From Undaria pinnatifida (Eukaryota > Sar > Phaeophyceae > Laminariales > Alariaceae), in contig JABAKD010000014.1 in assembly GCA_012845835.1 (NCBI GenBank), positions 7,899,074 to 7,963,073 of the forward strand: a DNA stretch of 64,000 nt. The letters are read 5' to 3'. Positions 22,656 to 35,904 of the stretch are shown here, in pieces. The notes beneath the pieces are model-generated. The model saw only the letters and a program-made list of their open reading frames with translations, searched no databases and was not told the origin of the DNA. The position numbers were made by a program, and so were the translations under genes. The first letter of the stretch is position 1. Every line of letters starts with the position of its first letter.

Positions 22656-24166
22656 CTAACATCAAACCTTCTAGAATAGTAAACATTACAAGCTAGAAGA
22701 TATAAAGGGATGTCTCATTGCTTCAATCGTCAGGTTTGTCCCCTTTGAGGATTTATAGTTTCCGCGCACATTTGAAATGTCCCGCCCCCCGCGCCCCCCC
22801 CCCCTCCCCTCCCCCTCCACTGACCCCTCTTGTACATAAAAAACCCCAACCCCTCCCCCCCCCCCCCCCCGTCCCCCGATTCCCCCCCCCTTCCGCCTAG
22901 TTTGTCCAAACGCCCCACTCACAATCGAAATCGGCCTGAGTAATAAACACCTATACGCAGTTGATATCACGTCATTATCTTTCTGACCATCCATGACGTA
23001 GTTTGCAATTCTTTTCCCCCCACCCCCACCCCCCCCCCCCCAACGGCCCCTCTTTTCCAACCACCCGCACGATCGCCTAGACCTAGCACCACGCGTATAA
23101 CAAGCTGCTACATATCTTTGATCTCACAGCCGAAGTGTATTTGAATATTATTTTTGACCTAAACCTCCTAAAAAATCCCCCCCCCCCCCCCCCCCCCCTC
23201 TTGCTCTCCCTTACTCAAACGCCCCACCAAATATCGAAATCCGCCAGATTAATAAACACTTCACGCACAGGATATCACCTCATTATCTTTCGAGAGCCAT
23301 CCATGCCGCTGTGTCCCCCCCCCCCCCCCCCCCCGCCTCGAACGCCCCCTTCTTCCCCATCACCCACACCATCGCCTAGACCTAGCACCACACGTATAAC
23401 GAACCCCTCACCTAAAGCCCTTCCTCCCCCCCCCCCCCGCCCCCTGCCCCCCCCCCCCGCCCCCTCCCCCCCCACCTCCCCCGCCCCGACCCATCCCAAC
23501 CCCACCCCCTCGAACACTCCACCCTCTCTTTACTCACTGATTGTACGACTTACCCCAGGATATTCATGATAAACTGATGCATTATTTCCAAAACCGTCAC
23601 ATTTATCCCCTCAAAATAATGTATAGTTTCCACGCACATATTGAGCTGCCCCCCCCGCCCCCCTCCCCGCCCCAACCCTCCCCCCCGCAATAATAAACTG
23701 GTGCCAAAGCCGTCAGATTTATCCCCTCGAAAGGATTTATAGCTTACATGCACAAATTGCCCCCCCTCCCCCCCCCCCCCCCCCCCCCCCCCCTCCAGAC
23801 CCGCTCGCTTTTGATCAAAACCAGGCCCCCACGTCCTTCAAAACTCCGCCCCCCCCCCTCACCGGTTGTTCGACTTACAAGATTCACTTGATAAAAGGAT
23901 ACATTTCCCTTCACAGCTGTCAGATTTTGTCCCCCTCAGAAACGGGTTTTATAGTTTCCGCGCACAGACTGACTAAAATCACCCTGTTGACCTTGATAGC
24001 TACACTGTAGTTGTAAGGGGAGTCGCCGACCTATATCCTTAATGAGGACACACAACTCGTAATGCGCGCGATCGGAGTATCACACACAGCTTGCAAAGAT
24101 GAGTTTCGACGAAATCTTCGATCTCACAGCTGGAGTGTATTTTCATTTGTTATAAAATAGGCAAAA
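22656..24166 (-). mobile_element. repeat C, long copy, minus orientation (about 1.5 kb)
   Basis: This is the inverse counterpart of 59455-60862. Both share the end TAACATCAAACCTTCTAG and the opposite end with GTGTATTTTCA and TTATAA. Between them are alternating modules: ACTATAAA near the start of each unit, GATAATGACGTGATATC, GGTGCTAGGTCTAGGCGAT, and C runs up to about 28 on this strand (23171-23198, 23317-23334, 23761-23793). I see no coding frame, terminal repeat or target duplication, so the class of element is unknown. Confidence 0.8.
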
Positions 24167-24199
24167 TAATATCGGGACACCACATCCTGCACAGCCGTG

Positions 24200-24295
24200 C
24201 TTGGTACTTGGCTGAAGTGTAAGGCGTGGTCTCTTCGGATACATACAAGTACCGAGGTTGGTAATGCTGATTGTTTCTAAAACAAGGAAATAAAA
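24200..24295 (+). repeat. duplicate of 22296-22413
   Basis: Shared strings are ACAGCCGTGCTT, AAGGCGTGGTCT and GTACCGAGGTTGGTA. The pair flanks repeat C in direct orientation. Confidence 0.7.
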
Positions 24296-25508
24296 CAACA
24301 TAAATGGAAGGTACCAGATATATGTGGAACTAAATATGTCTACATCGAATCGTGCATCCCAGCAGCCTCTGGTACGTCGTATCCTGGTGCCTAAACTCGT
24401 AGCTAGGGCCGTGTATCCTGGTGCAATACTCGTAGGGCACAGGACAGGGTAGCATGCAACCCACGCCCCCCAGACAACGCCTTTCGCCTGGCGGCCTGGC
24501 TATAGTATAGGTCCCGCAGCCTACGGACTATCCTGACGAAAACAATGCTTCTGAGAGGCGGTGTCATATTCCTTGTATTATCGGTGCTCAAATCATGGAA
24601 ACATGTCTGATTCGGGTTGACTTGCTCTACGATCTTGTTATGAAAGGGCCCACCACCATGTACAGCAGTACCGGTACGTTCGTTGTGCGCTGGGCATTCT
24701 AGGGTATACCTGGTATAGATAAGGTCAAAACACCCGATATCCCTGGCTGCTGTGGTAAGCACGTACTACGGGGGTTGTTCGTACGTTGTAGTGTAATACC
24801 GCGCCCGACCAACCCCCATGCCGACTACTTGTCCGAAGGCCTCTTTTCTGTTCGTGAAACTACATATTTATGAGTAGATAGAAGAAGCAGTGCCATCATC
24901 AGCACTCGAAGAGCGACGCAACAGAAACAGTCGCTCGACACAACAGAGGCCACGGGAAACGGCTGCTATTCATTGGTGGTGTGCTCAATCTACTGGTGGG
25001 AATCCTGCTGCATATCTGGTACGTGCATACGGTAGTACTGCTGTACGAGGTGCGTGCGAAAACGTCAGCTGCATGTTAGTTGTAGCTCGAAGGATAACTG
25101 GATTGTATACTTCTTCTCCAAGCTGTCCATCTGGTCGCATCCACCCATCCATGTCAGCTTTCTCCAATATTTCAGTGCGATCATAACGCCATACGACCTC
25201 TACGAGGGGGTTTTACTGCGTAAACGGTGGCAAGCAAACCTGCGAGCCCCGCCCGGGTACTCATGTCACAGTCCACGCCAGTTCACGCCACGGAGTATAG
25301 CCCCCGAGATGAGTCCCATACACGCGGCTACCCAAGTTGCTTGGGTCTTGTGCTCCTTCCTGCTCCAGAAAAGGCTGTCGTATTGGTGCTGGTTCGTATT
25401 TGGAATTGTGCGAAACGGGGAGTCCGCGAAGTCCACTCCACGGCTAGAGCGGCGGTAGTCAGTCCCAACGACCGAGCCGCCTGGGACGACGCGGACGACA
25501 ATCTCCTC
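24296..25508. other. no gene recognised
   Basis: Frames of about 100-130 codons exist on both strands (for example 24762-24403 minus, and 24890-25186 and 25227-25589 plus). None carries a motif I recognise. The last runs into the exon-like sequence F. Confidence 0.5.
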
Positions 25509-25676
25509 GTATCCTCAGTATTTCTCCTTCAACGTATGTTCTCTGGCTTTGGGAACGTGGGAAACATGCATAATACCGGTGTGGCCTAGATTCTCCAAGT
25601 ATTTCACCGGTTCCGAATCATGGAGCCACCTCCGTACCATCGACCTCTCATTTTCTGGAAACCCGATTTTACTCGT
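25509..25676 (-). pseudogene. exon-like sequence F, copy broken by satA
   Basis: It matches 12009-12168. On the minus strand the frame reads KIGFPENERSMVRRWLHDSE and continues open past the point where the other copy ends. At 25676 the match stops at CGATTTTACT and satA begins with CGTCAGTAACC. At the other copy the sequence continues into G, so satA entered this exon at that point. It is not functional in this form. Confidence 0.5.
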
Positions 25677-28658
25677 CAGTAACCGCTATAGTATTTCCCC
25701 ATTATATGGCTAGGATCCGATCCTTTTTGTTCATGTGCGTCATACAATATAGTGTGATACCGTACGGGTATATATATGTTGATAGCTCGTACAGTAGTCT
25801 GAGCGGGGGCCTGCTGCATTTATGCCATGAAGATCGTTGCCCCGTATGAAGGGAGGCATGGTAACTCGTCGGGGACAGAAGCCGAGCCTTTTGCTCGTGG
25901 TGGCAGAAGGGTCTCGAGGTGTGTTATTCTCCCGTATGTGCAAGATCGGTATCTTCTGTTTGGAAAATTCATTCATGTCACGATTTTTCTCGTCAGTAAC
26001 CGCCATAGTATTTCCCCATTATATTGCTAGGATACGTATGTTTTTGTTCACGTGCGTCATACAGTATAATAGTGTGATACCGTACGGGTAAATATATGTT
26101 GATAGCTCGTACAGCAGTCTGAGCGGGGGTCTGCTGCATTTATGTCATGAACATCGTTGCCCCGTATAAGAGAGGCATGGGGACTCGTCGGGTGCAGGAG
26201 CCGAGCCTTTTGCTCGTGGTGGCAGGAGGGGGTCCCGAGGTGTGATATTCTCCCGTATGTGCAAGATCGGTATCTTCTGTTTGGAAAATCCATTCATGTC
26301 ACGATTTGTCACGTCGGTAACCGATATAGCAGTCCCCTAATACATGGCTAGGATACGATCCTTTATGTTCATGTGCGTCATACTGTAAAATGTGATAACG
26401 TACGGGTATATATAGACTATCTATGTCGATAGCTTGTACAGTAGTCTGAGCGGGGGCCTGCTGCATTTATGCCATGAAGATCGTTGCCCCGTATGAAGGG
26501 ATGCATGGGGACTCGTCGGGGGCAGCAGCCGAGCCTTTCGCCCGCGGTGGCAGGACGGGGTCTCGAGGTGTGTTATTCTACCGTGTGTGCAAGATTCGGT
26601 ATCTTCTGTTTGGATAATCCATTCATGTCACGATTTTTCACGTCAGTAACCGCCATAGTAGTTCCCTATCATATGGCTAGGATACGATCCTTTTTGTTCA
26701 TGTATGTGTGTCATGCAGTATAGATGTGATACCGTACGGGTATATATATATGTTTATAGCTCGTACAGTAGTCCGAGCGGGGGCCTGCTGCATTTATGCC
26801 ATGAAGATCGTTGCCCCGTATGGAGGGAGGCATGGGGACTCGTCGGGGGCAGCAGCCGAGCCTTTCGCCCGCGGTGGCAGGAGGGGGTCTCGAGGTGTGT
26901 TATTCTCCCGTATGTGCAAGATTCGGTATCTTCTGTTTGGAAAATCCAGCAGTGTCACGATTTTTCACGTCAGTAACCGCCATAGTATTTCCCCCCATTA
27001 TATGGCTCGGATACGATCCTTTTTGTTCATCTGTGTGTGTCATGCAGTATAGTGTGATACCGTAGGGGTATATATATGTTGATAGCTCGTACAGTAGTCT
27101 GAGCTTTTAGGCCATGAACATCGTTGCCCCGTAGGAAGGGAGGCATGGGAACTCGTCGGGGACAGAAGCCGAGCCTTTCGCCCGCGGTGGCAGGACGGGG
27201 TCTCGAGGTGTGTTATTCTACCGTGTGCGCAAGATTCGGTATCTTCTGTTTGGAAAATCCAGCAGTGTCACGATTTTTCACGTCAGTAACCGCCATAGTA
27301 GTTCCCTATCATATGGCTAGGATACGATCCTTTTTGTTCATGTATGTGTGTCATGCAGTATAGATGTGATACCGTACGGGTATATATATGTTGATAGCTC
27401 GTACAGTAGTCTGAGCTGGGGCCTGCTGCATTTATGCCATGAAGATCGTTGCCCCGTAGGAAGGGAGGCATGGGGACTCGTCAGGGGCAGAAGCCGAGCC
27501 TTTCGCTCGTGGTGGCAGGAGGGGGCCTCGTCATGTGTTTTTCTCCCGTATGTGCAAGATTGGGTATCTTCTGTTTGGAAAATCCAGCAGTGTCACGATT
27601 TTTCACGTCAGTAACAGCCATAGTATTTCCCCCCAGTATATGGCTCGGATACGATCCTTTTTGTTCATCTGTGTGTGTCATGCAGTATAGTCTAGTGTGA
27701 TACCGTACGGGTATATATATGTTGATAGCTCGTACAGTAGTCTGAGCGGGGGCCTGCTGCATTTAGGCCATGAACATCGTTGCCCCGTAGGAAGGGAGGC
27801 CTGGAAACTCGTCGGGGGCAGAAGCTGAGCCTTTTGCTCGTGGTGGCAGGAGGGTCTCCAGGTGTGTTATTCTCCCGTATGTGCAAGGTTCGGTATCTTC
27901 TGTTTGGAAAATCCATTCATGTCACGATCTTTCTCGTCAGTAACCGCCATAGTATTTCCCCATGAAATGGCTGGGATACGAACCTTCTTGTTCGTGAATG
28001 TGCGTCATACAGTATAGTGTGATACCGTACGGGTAAATATATATTGATAGCTCGTACAGCAGTCTGAGCGGGGGCCTGCTGCATTTATGCCATGAACATC
28101 GTTGCCCCGTAAAAGAGAGGCATGGGGACTCGTCGGGTGCAGGAGCCGAGCCTTTTGCTCGTGGTGGCAGGAGGGCGTCTCGAGGTGTGATATTCTCCCG
28201 TATGTGCAAGATCGGTATCTTCTGTTTGGAAAATCCATTCATGTCACGATTTGTCACGTCAGTAACCGCCATAGCAGTCCCCTAATACATGGCTAGGATA
28301 CGATCCTTTAGGTTCATGTGCGTCATACTGTAAAATGTGATAACGTACGGGTTTGTATAGACTATGTTGATAGCTCGTACAGTAGTCTGAGCGGGGGCCT
28401 GCTGCATTTATGCCATGAAGATCGTTGCCCCGTATTATGAAGGGATGCATGGGGACTCGTCGGGGGAAGCAGCCGAGCCTTTCGCCCGCGGTGGCAGGAG
28501 GGGGTCTCGAGGTGTGTTATTCTCCCGTATGTGCAAGATTCATTGTCTTCTGTTTGGAAAATCCATTCATGTCACGATTTTACACGTCAGTAACCGCCAT
28601 AATCATAGTAGTTCCCTATCATATGGCTAGGATACGATCCTTTTTGTTCATGTATGTG
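25677..28658 (+). repeat. satellite satA, tract 3
   Basis: About nine monomers of 320-328 bp. A higher-order period of about 1.95 kb is visible: the variant with CCGTATAAGAGAGGCATGGG at 26163 returns at 28108 and again at 37247 in tract 4. The left border is at sequence F and the right border is the Copia 1 insertion. Confidence 0.95.
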
Positions 28659-28915
28659 TGTTGATACGACCCCAGGCGCCAGACAGGTGCTTGCGCAGAC
28701 AGACGAGCTCCAAGTGTTGTTATTCTCCAGCTGTAGACGTAAACCACATATTTATATATTATAGGACTTCGAAGTGTCGAGCAGAGAGCACGCGACAGAC
28801 GATCGGATAGAACTGGCACGCATTCTACTTCAATAAAGCCTCACCAAGTATATGAACTCCCTAATATATGTAACCGTCATCGTGCCTGCTGTATCGAGTA
28901 CAAGCACAATCAACA
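28659..28915 (-). repeat. Copia 1 3' LTR
   Basis: 257 bp with 7-bp inverted ends TGTTGAT and ATCAACA. It is 97 percent identical to 35905-36161 by eye. Confidence 0.95.
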
Positions 28916-30338
28916 TCCTCCCTGCTTTGCAATCGATACTGTGCGACACCGCACATCCGCAGTATGCGTACCGAACAGGTGTACAGTACCATCAACTAAT
29001 ATCCTCCCTGCATGGTGAACAGTATGGCAATAAAGCATCACAATATCATATCATGGTCACACCTCATAGCAGTCCCGAAAACCACAAATCATCATCCCGA
29101 TTCAATATCACACATCCCAAATTCACGTACCGAATACCTGTCGTCAACGCCAACTCGTTCAAATTCAAAATCGAATACCTACCGACGACGCCAACTCCTT
29201 CAAATTCAAAAACTTAACCATACTGGCTTTAACTTCAGCACCTCCCTGACAACCAACAATACAGCTTTCCCGATGTCACAGTCATGGGCTGCATGAGGCA
29301 GAGGCGATACAAAAACAGCATACGAAGTATCCGCACAGTAGCATTCACTATTTTCATCAGTAAACAGGCAGAATTTTCTGTACCCGAAAGCCATCAATCA
29401 AAAACCGCAACCAGACGAAGACAATATTCCTCTACTGCCCTGGTCTCGAAAAACCCGTTCAACACTCAGCTTGAATGCGTAGGGTGAGCGTGTTGGCACA
29501 GCAGTATTTAATCTAAACGATACTGGCTCAAACTTCAACAATCTTCCAAGACACTCAGCTGCCGAAACTAGGGGCATATGGCCTCGATAATCAGACGGCC
29601 ATCAGCTCGGTGTCGATAGGTCGATACAAGTTTATCCAGTAGTACTAACTCCAGATCTACTGCACGTTGCAAGAATCTCAAAACCTGAAAGATCCTCAAT
29701 ACAAATCTCAATACCGTACGATGTATTCCCTATTTTGATCAGTAAACAGGCAGAAAATTCAATGCCCGAAAACCATCACTCAAAAGCCACAACCCAACCT
29801 TAACCCCACAAGCCCAATCAGAAACTCAATCAAAATCCTCCATTCTCGAATCCTCGTTCAATCAGTCAACCAGTCAATCAAGATCAATGTATTTTCCGAA
29901 CTATCAGAAAAGCCGCCCAGGCCAGACCGCCAGAGACGGTACCACCATTGAGATCGACTCTAAAGCTAAAAACAATAATAAATCTGCCCAGCTGGCGTCC
30001 CAAAACAGATCACATATTCATCAGAAAGTTCCTGGTGAAAGCAAAAAGCCTCTCTGTTGAGTGGCTTTGTCAGGAAATCCGCGTGTTGTTCCGCAGTCGG
30101 TACATGCACAATGGCAAACTCTCCCCGGAACACAAGTTCTCTCAGAAAGTGATGTCGCACGTCGATGTGCTTTGAGTTCGACGTGCACACCGGGTTCTGT
30201 GCCAGGTGCCTCGCCCCCTCGTTATCCTCGAAAACTGTGATGCATGGTGCACTAAGACCTGGGAAGATGAAGCACCACACGCACCTCAAAAACATTGCTT
30301 CCTTGATGGTGTCAGCGAGTGCAACGTACTCGGCTTCA

Positions 30339-30607
30339 GACCAAGGCTACGGTAGGGGGGGTACCCCAATTTTCACTGGCGTGTTTGAGCCAGTTGCACG
30401 AGTGGCTCTGTACCCCACGGATGAAAATTGTTTTGGCACTTGTTTCGGCAAAGCTTAGATCACCTTTGCATTGCGGATTTATTTCATCAATGTAAAACAC
30501 GAAGAAAACGTAAGATTGCATAGAAACAAAGGGGTTACTCGCTCGAGTGACCCCTAGCCACTGCAATAAAAGGCCCAAAAGGGGACCCCCCTACCGTAGC
30601 CTGGGTC
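30339..30607. mobile_element. MITE nested in the Copia 1 RNase H region (269 bp)
   Basis: The ends are inverted repeats GACCAAGGCTACGGTAGGGG and, inverse of the right end, GACCCAGGCTACGGTAGGGG. TTCA at 30335-30338 and 30608-30611 is a 4-bp target duplication. Copia coding sequence is recognisable on both sides. It encodes nothing. The superfamily is not clear to me from a 4-bp target and these termini. Confidence 0.9.
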
Positions 30608-30925
30608 TTCAGTGGTAGAAAGCGTGACGCATTTCTGTGTCCTCGAAAACCAACATACACTTGCACCCGCACACATCACAGCCCCACCCGAAACAGACCT
30701 CCTATCGGTGGCCTTGCTGGCATAGTTCTCGTCCGCAAAAGCTACCAGCTCAAGCCCACCTCCCCTCTCGAACGTAATACCAAAATCACTCGTACAAAAC
30801 ACGTACTCTAAAATACCAATCGTAGCCTTCCAGTGAATCTCTTTCGGCGAGTTCGAGTACCTGGCTACCGCTCTTACCGCGTTCGCGACGTCCGGCCTGG
30901 TTTGGTTCGCAAGCCACATCAAGCA

Positions 30926-30928
<3 letters not shown>

Positions 30929-30960
<32 letters not shown>

Positions 30961-31248
30961 CACACTTTCACTTTCCAGCATCTGGACAAGCCGTGGTCAC
31001 AGGTGTCATCCCTTCTCCTCCCCGGTTCTTGCCTTCAATTTTTATCGCGCATAGGGTTCAGCAATCCCACTGCTCGTCGATTGTTCATCGAATGTTGCTA
31101 ACTCACGCTCTCGCGCTTTCCGCAAGTCAATTTGTCCACAAGAAAAAGTCCCAACGAATTTATACGAGTATGCACTCAGCTGGGCTCGAACTCACGAAAC
31201 TGACCTATACCAGGCTCGAGGATAACCTGATACGCCACCGGGGCGACC
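30929..31248 (-). mobile_element. tRNA-derived SINE nested in Copia 1
   Basis: On the minus strand the head carries A box TGGCGTATCAGG (near 31236) and, about 35 bp on, B box GAGTTCGAGCCC. A tRNA-unrelated body of about 230 bp and a 30-base poly(A) tail (T run at 30929-30958) follow. Copia reverse transcriptase and RNase H sequence flank it. The target duplication is not clean; a short GGCT repeat is all I see. The long uninterrupted tail suggests recent insertion. Confidence 0.85.
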
Positions 31249-34200
31249 GGTTCAAAGCCTACAAGCTCGCGAAAAGGCCAGTCACCCTGGGGTTCATCCT
31301 CGTCAAAGTTCTCGAGCTTCAGGTCGGTTGGGAGTGGGGTCGCCCTACCAGAACACACCCCAAACTTAGTCGCGGTGTTTTCGGCGAAGGCTTGTTGCGA
31401 GATCGTCAAAGTTCCAGCCTCCAAATCCCTCATAAAACGACAGCCTGAATACCACTTCAACTCGCCCAGGTTGTTGATCGGGACAAGGCGGTTCAGGTCA
31501 TTGCAGAACTGGTCACACCTACTCTTCTCTCCCACCGCAAAAATATCATCCACATGCACTACTGTTACTATGGTCACAGAGCCAGACTCGACCAGTCGCA
31601 TGACGCATGCATCAGCGAGACACCGCTCAAATCCAAGGCTCTTCATGTGAGTGACAAGGTGGTTGTGCCATGATCTCGACGCCTTCTTCAAGCCGTAGAG
31701 ACTGCGGTCCAACCGCACTACCTTACCAGACATCTCTCCGCAGCCCTTTGGCAAGCGCATGAAAACATCCTCGTCAAGGCTCGACTGAACGAACGCTTGC
31801 TCGGCATCAAAGTGACACAAGTCCAAGTTCAACTCGCAAGCAAGGGCACCCAACAAACGAATGCAGGACGCTGCAGGCGTCGGAGCAAAAGTCTCAAAGA
31901 AATCGATACCTTCACGTTGGTTGAAACCCCTTGCCACCAGCCTCGCCTTTGCCCGTATCACATCACCATGCTCGTTCGTCTTCCATGCGTACACCCACTT
32001 TGCCGAAATGACGTTGAGCCCGTCTGGCTGCTACGTGTCCCCAAATGTCCCCGCATCCGCTAATCCGCTGTATTCCTTCCCCATCGCCTGGCGCCAGATA
32101 TCTGAATGCTCGTCGGCGCATGCTTCGCGATACGAGTTCGGCGTCGAGAGCTCGTTCGCCGGGCACGTGGGCAGGGGGGGGTTTTGGTGCGGTGGAGCTT
32201 GGTGAAAGAGTATGTGACCGATACCCTCCCGCGCCGCCATCAGAGACAGCAGCCCATGCCCGCGGTCTCACCTCGCGTCCGCCCACGCTGCACCTCGCTC
32301 TCCTCCTGTCCTGGGTTGTTATGCGACCCCAGCTCCCGGGTGGCGCGTTGCGAAAACGGCTGCCGCGATGGCGTCTGCTGCTGCGACTGGGCCTGCACTG
32401 CCGGCACCGGCACCGTCGGCAACGGCGGTGGCGGCGGCGGCGGCGGCGGTGGCGGCGGCTGTAGCGGCGACAAGAGCGGTGACGGCGGCGGTTGAGGCGG
32501 GGGCGGTGACGCTGATGCTTGCACCGGCGCTGGCGGCGGTGGCGCTGGTGGACCCGGCGCTGGCACTGGTGCAGCTGGCGCTGGCACTGGTGCTGGCGGC
32601 GGCGGCGACGGCAGCTCGAACCATGCTTCCGCCCCTTCCAGGGGTTCCGGCACCCCCGGCGACGGCGTCGGCGCCGGGGGTCCATCTCCCCATGCCGCGG
32701 GCAGCAGCCCAATGAACGCCTCCCTTGGGTGCTCCCAAGTAACATCACGAGAGTACGATCTGTGGCCGGACGGGAGCAGGATCTTGCAACAGTCCGTCCT
32801 GTGGTTGCTGCCGCTGTTCAAATAAAAGCAAGGCTCCGCCTTCGGCCCTTCTTTGCTCGTCCGCGCCACGTGGTGGAAGCCAGGTTTCAGGAAGGGGAGA
32901 AGCCGTGGGAACGGTGCCCTGCCGTAAAATTTCTGGTACGGGGAGAGCATGTCCGGCCTGTCCCTCACCCTCGCTGTCATGTTCAGGACGTCGGATGCGA
33001 ATGCACACGCTTCCGCCCAGAGAGGCCCTGTCGGCGGCATCGGCACACCACCGAACAGACGAGGGACCTCCAGACAAGATGCCATCGCAAGCTCGAGCGT
33101 CACACCAATGCGGCGCTCGACCACGCCGTCGTGCTTCGGGGAGTTGACGGGAGTGTGTTCGCGACGGATGCGAAGGCTGTCGAGCAGTGTCACGAACTCT
33201 GCCTTCGTGAACTCCGTGCTGTTATCCGAACGCACGCACTCCACAACAGACGGGGTGCCCAGCGCACGGATGTCAGACAGGAATTTCCCGAAAACAGCGG
33301 GGACGTCGGACTTCTTCTTCAGGAAATAAGTCCAACCAAACCGCGAGAAGTCGTCAACAATCATCATCAGATACTGAAAACCACCAGACGACGGATGCTT
33401 CTTCCCCGACAAGTCCACGAACAGGCGCTCTAGGGGTTTCTTCGCGCGGCAGCGCGTCGACCACGGAACAGGCATCTTCCTCCCCTTTGCCTGGGAACAA
33501 CCAGCACACGGCACCAAGTCCCCCGTGACCTTTATCTCCATCTGGCGGGCCGTCTCACGCAAGGTCACAGCGTGGGAGTGTGCAAGGGAAACATGCAGGT
33601 CGTTGATATCGATCTGCTGCATCCTTCCCGGGGCCAGCACAGCCGCAGCGATCGCTGCATCAGCATTAACCCTTGTGGCTCTGACGTACGACCCTGATTC
33701 CGTACGTACGAACGACAGGCCGCCATTCAACAGGTGTGCTCCTTTCCCGTCGAGGATCGCGCCGCAGGTGGGCATCACGGCGTGCAAGGAAAACAGGTTG
33801 AATTGCAGTCCGGGTACGTAAGCTACGTTTACCAGCTTCATGTGCACGTCACCCTTAGCACTGTCCATCACCAAGGAAAGTTTCCCGAAGCACTCTATCT
33901 GTAGCGACCTCATGTCGCCTATCACAAGGCTACTCCTGCCAACAGGGGGGGGCTCACACTCTACCATACCCGAGGGATTGCCCGTCACATGATAAGTCGC
34001 GCCAGAGTCGGCCACCTACTCTTCTTGTCCTACAGTCCCCGACCCAATACCAAGCCCAAAATCAGTACCAACACCATAGACACCCTTGCCTGGGTGTGAA
34101 CCCTGCGCGGTAAGGAGGTGAGGGTCGTGGATGCTGTTGTTGAACGGCTGTCCCGGATCAAAAGTGTTGTCCGGGAGGTTAGTATACTTGGGAGCAGGGT

Positions 34201-34689
34201 GGGCATACTGGGGAGCAGGGCTGACATAGGCGGAAGCAGGGTTGACATGCTGGGGAGCGGGGGCAGCTGCCTGCCATCCACTCCCGTATTCCCCCTGTGG
34301 GGGAGCGTAGCCGTAGCCTTGGCCGGCACCAGCTGGTGTCGGCGGGGCATAATAGGCGTTGTCAGGTGCAGAAGGGGTGATAATGTTCGCATGTGCACAA
34401 AGATCGACAGTGCATGCCGCGGCAAAGTGACCAGGTTGGTGGCAGCGGAAACATAGTCGGGGGCCTACTGGACCCGCTGGCCGCGGGCCCCAGCCTGTCT
34501 GGGCCCTCACTGGCGGCGGCGGCATCGGCGGCAGCGAGCCTGGTGGGGGCTGAACAGGGGCGTATCCCATCCGCGGTACGGGTTGATCAGAACCAAACGG
34601 TGATAATCCCGAATCATCCCAGACATACCGCCCCCTCGCGGTATCCCAGAGATACGGTGGGCCTGTCACCTCACCTGGCGCAGGCCCGG

Positions 34690-34790
34690 CCCCACCACCA
34701 CCACTACCACCACTACCACCACCACCACCACCGCCACCACCACCACCACCACCCTGTCGGTGGTGGTGGTGATGCTGCTGCTGCTGCTGC

Positions 34791-34854
<64 letters not shown>

Positions 34855-34880
34855 GCTGCTGCTGCTGCTGCTGCTGGGGT
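34690..34880. repeat. CCA/CAC and CTG trinucleotide tracts in Copia 1 gag
   Basis: CAC/CCA triplets fill about 34690-34752 and CTG with a few CCG triplets fill 34774-34876. In the gag frame on the minus strand they read as Val and Ser homopolymers; other frames give Ala or Leu runs. The length is likely unstable. Confidence 0.9.
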
Positions 34881-35904
34881 TGCTGCTGCTGCTTCCCTTT
34901 TCCCCTTCTGATACCCCCTTAACATTTCCTCCGTCACCTACACCAGCGGGTTTTGCACCGCCGGCGTACAGCGCGTGCGGGTCTACCATCTCATTCCCTC
35001 CCTTCTTACCCCCCTCGCCTACCTCCGACTCCACCTTGAAGTTCATGTAAGAGTTTCTTACCACTGTTTCGATATCCACGCGGGTGAGTACAGGGCGAGA
35101 TAGGAGAATCTTTTTGTCAACGCAGTAAAGGGGGGACAAGTTTTGGACGAGGTGCACATTCACCTCCTCCTCATCCTTGTTTCCTCCAAGCATAGTTAAC
35201 GTTTGAGCGGCCCTGTCAATCTTGCTAAAGTATTCTACAGGGTCTTCACCCTCTACCATCTTGACCGCGTCAAACTCTATCGTTTTCCTCCTCCTCTCCA
35301 TGATCGTCTGTGGCATATAGAAGTCAGTCATGATTTTCCAAGCACCACTTGGTGACTTGGACTCCAGCATCTTCATCAATACTGGTGGGTCTTTCTCGAT
35401 CGCATCGAGCAGGTACTCGTATGCCAGCCTAGCTGCTGCGACCGTCTCTACCGAATGCTTCGACAACAGCTCCTTATGAGTGATGTCATCGTCGCCTACC
35501 AAAACCGGGTTGTCAGTTTCTCTAATAGCAGTACGGCATCCCCTAGCACCAAGAAAGGAAAGAAACCTCTGCCTCCATGGAGGCCACGCATCCTTGCTAC
35601 CATCAAATTTATGGGTGGGTGCAGACCGGGTATGATTAACAGTGGTGAACGTGCCTGCCTGAGCCCTCTGCTCTTGCCGCACTGATGCTCCAGCTGTCGT
35701 TCTCCTCTGGTCCGCAGCCCCCTCTCCCTCCAGTTCTGCGCGCTGGGCCTCGCTCGTCGCAGCTGCCAGCTTTGCTGCTGCTAATTCTCTCCTCATCCCC
35801 TCCATCTCCTCTCGAAGCGCTGCCACTTGCATCGCAGTTGCAGCCCCTTCCATCCCGTCTTCCTGCTGCCTCTAGCGGCCTGAAATCATTAGCGCGCTAT
35901 AGCG

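Noticed and set aside
23135-23569. 144-codon proline-rich frame
   Set aside because: It is produced by C runs in repeat C; the inverse copy at 59455-60862 does not conserve it.
32319-32738. Long Ala/Arg/Trp-rich frames on both strands
   Set aside because: Shadows of the Pro/Ala-rich linker between integrase and reverse transcriptase of Copia 1.
34393-34911. Frames with long poly-Ala or poly-Leu
   Set aside because: They are antisense or out-of-frame readings of the CTG tract in Copia 1 gag.
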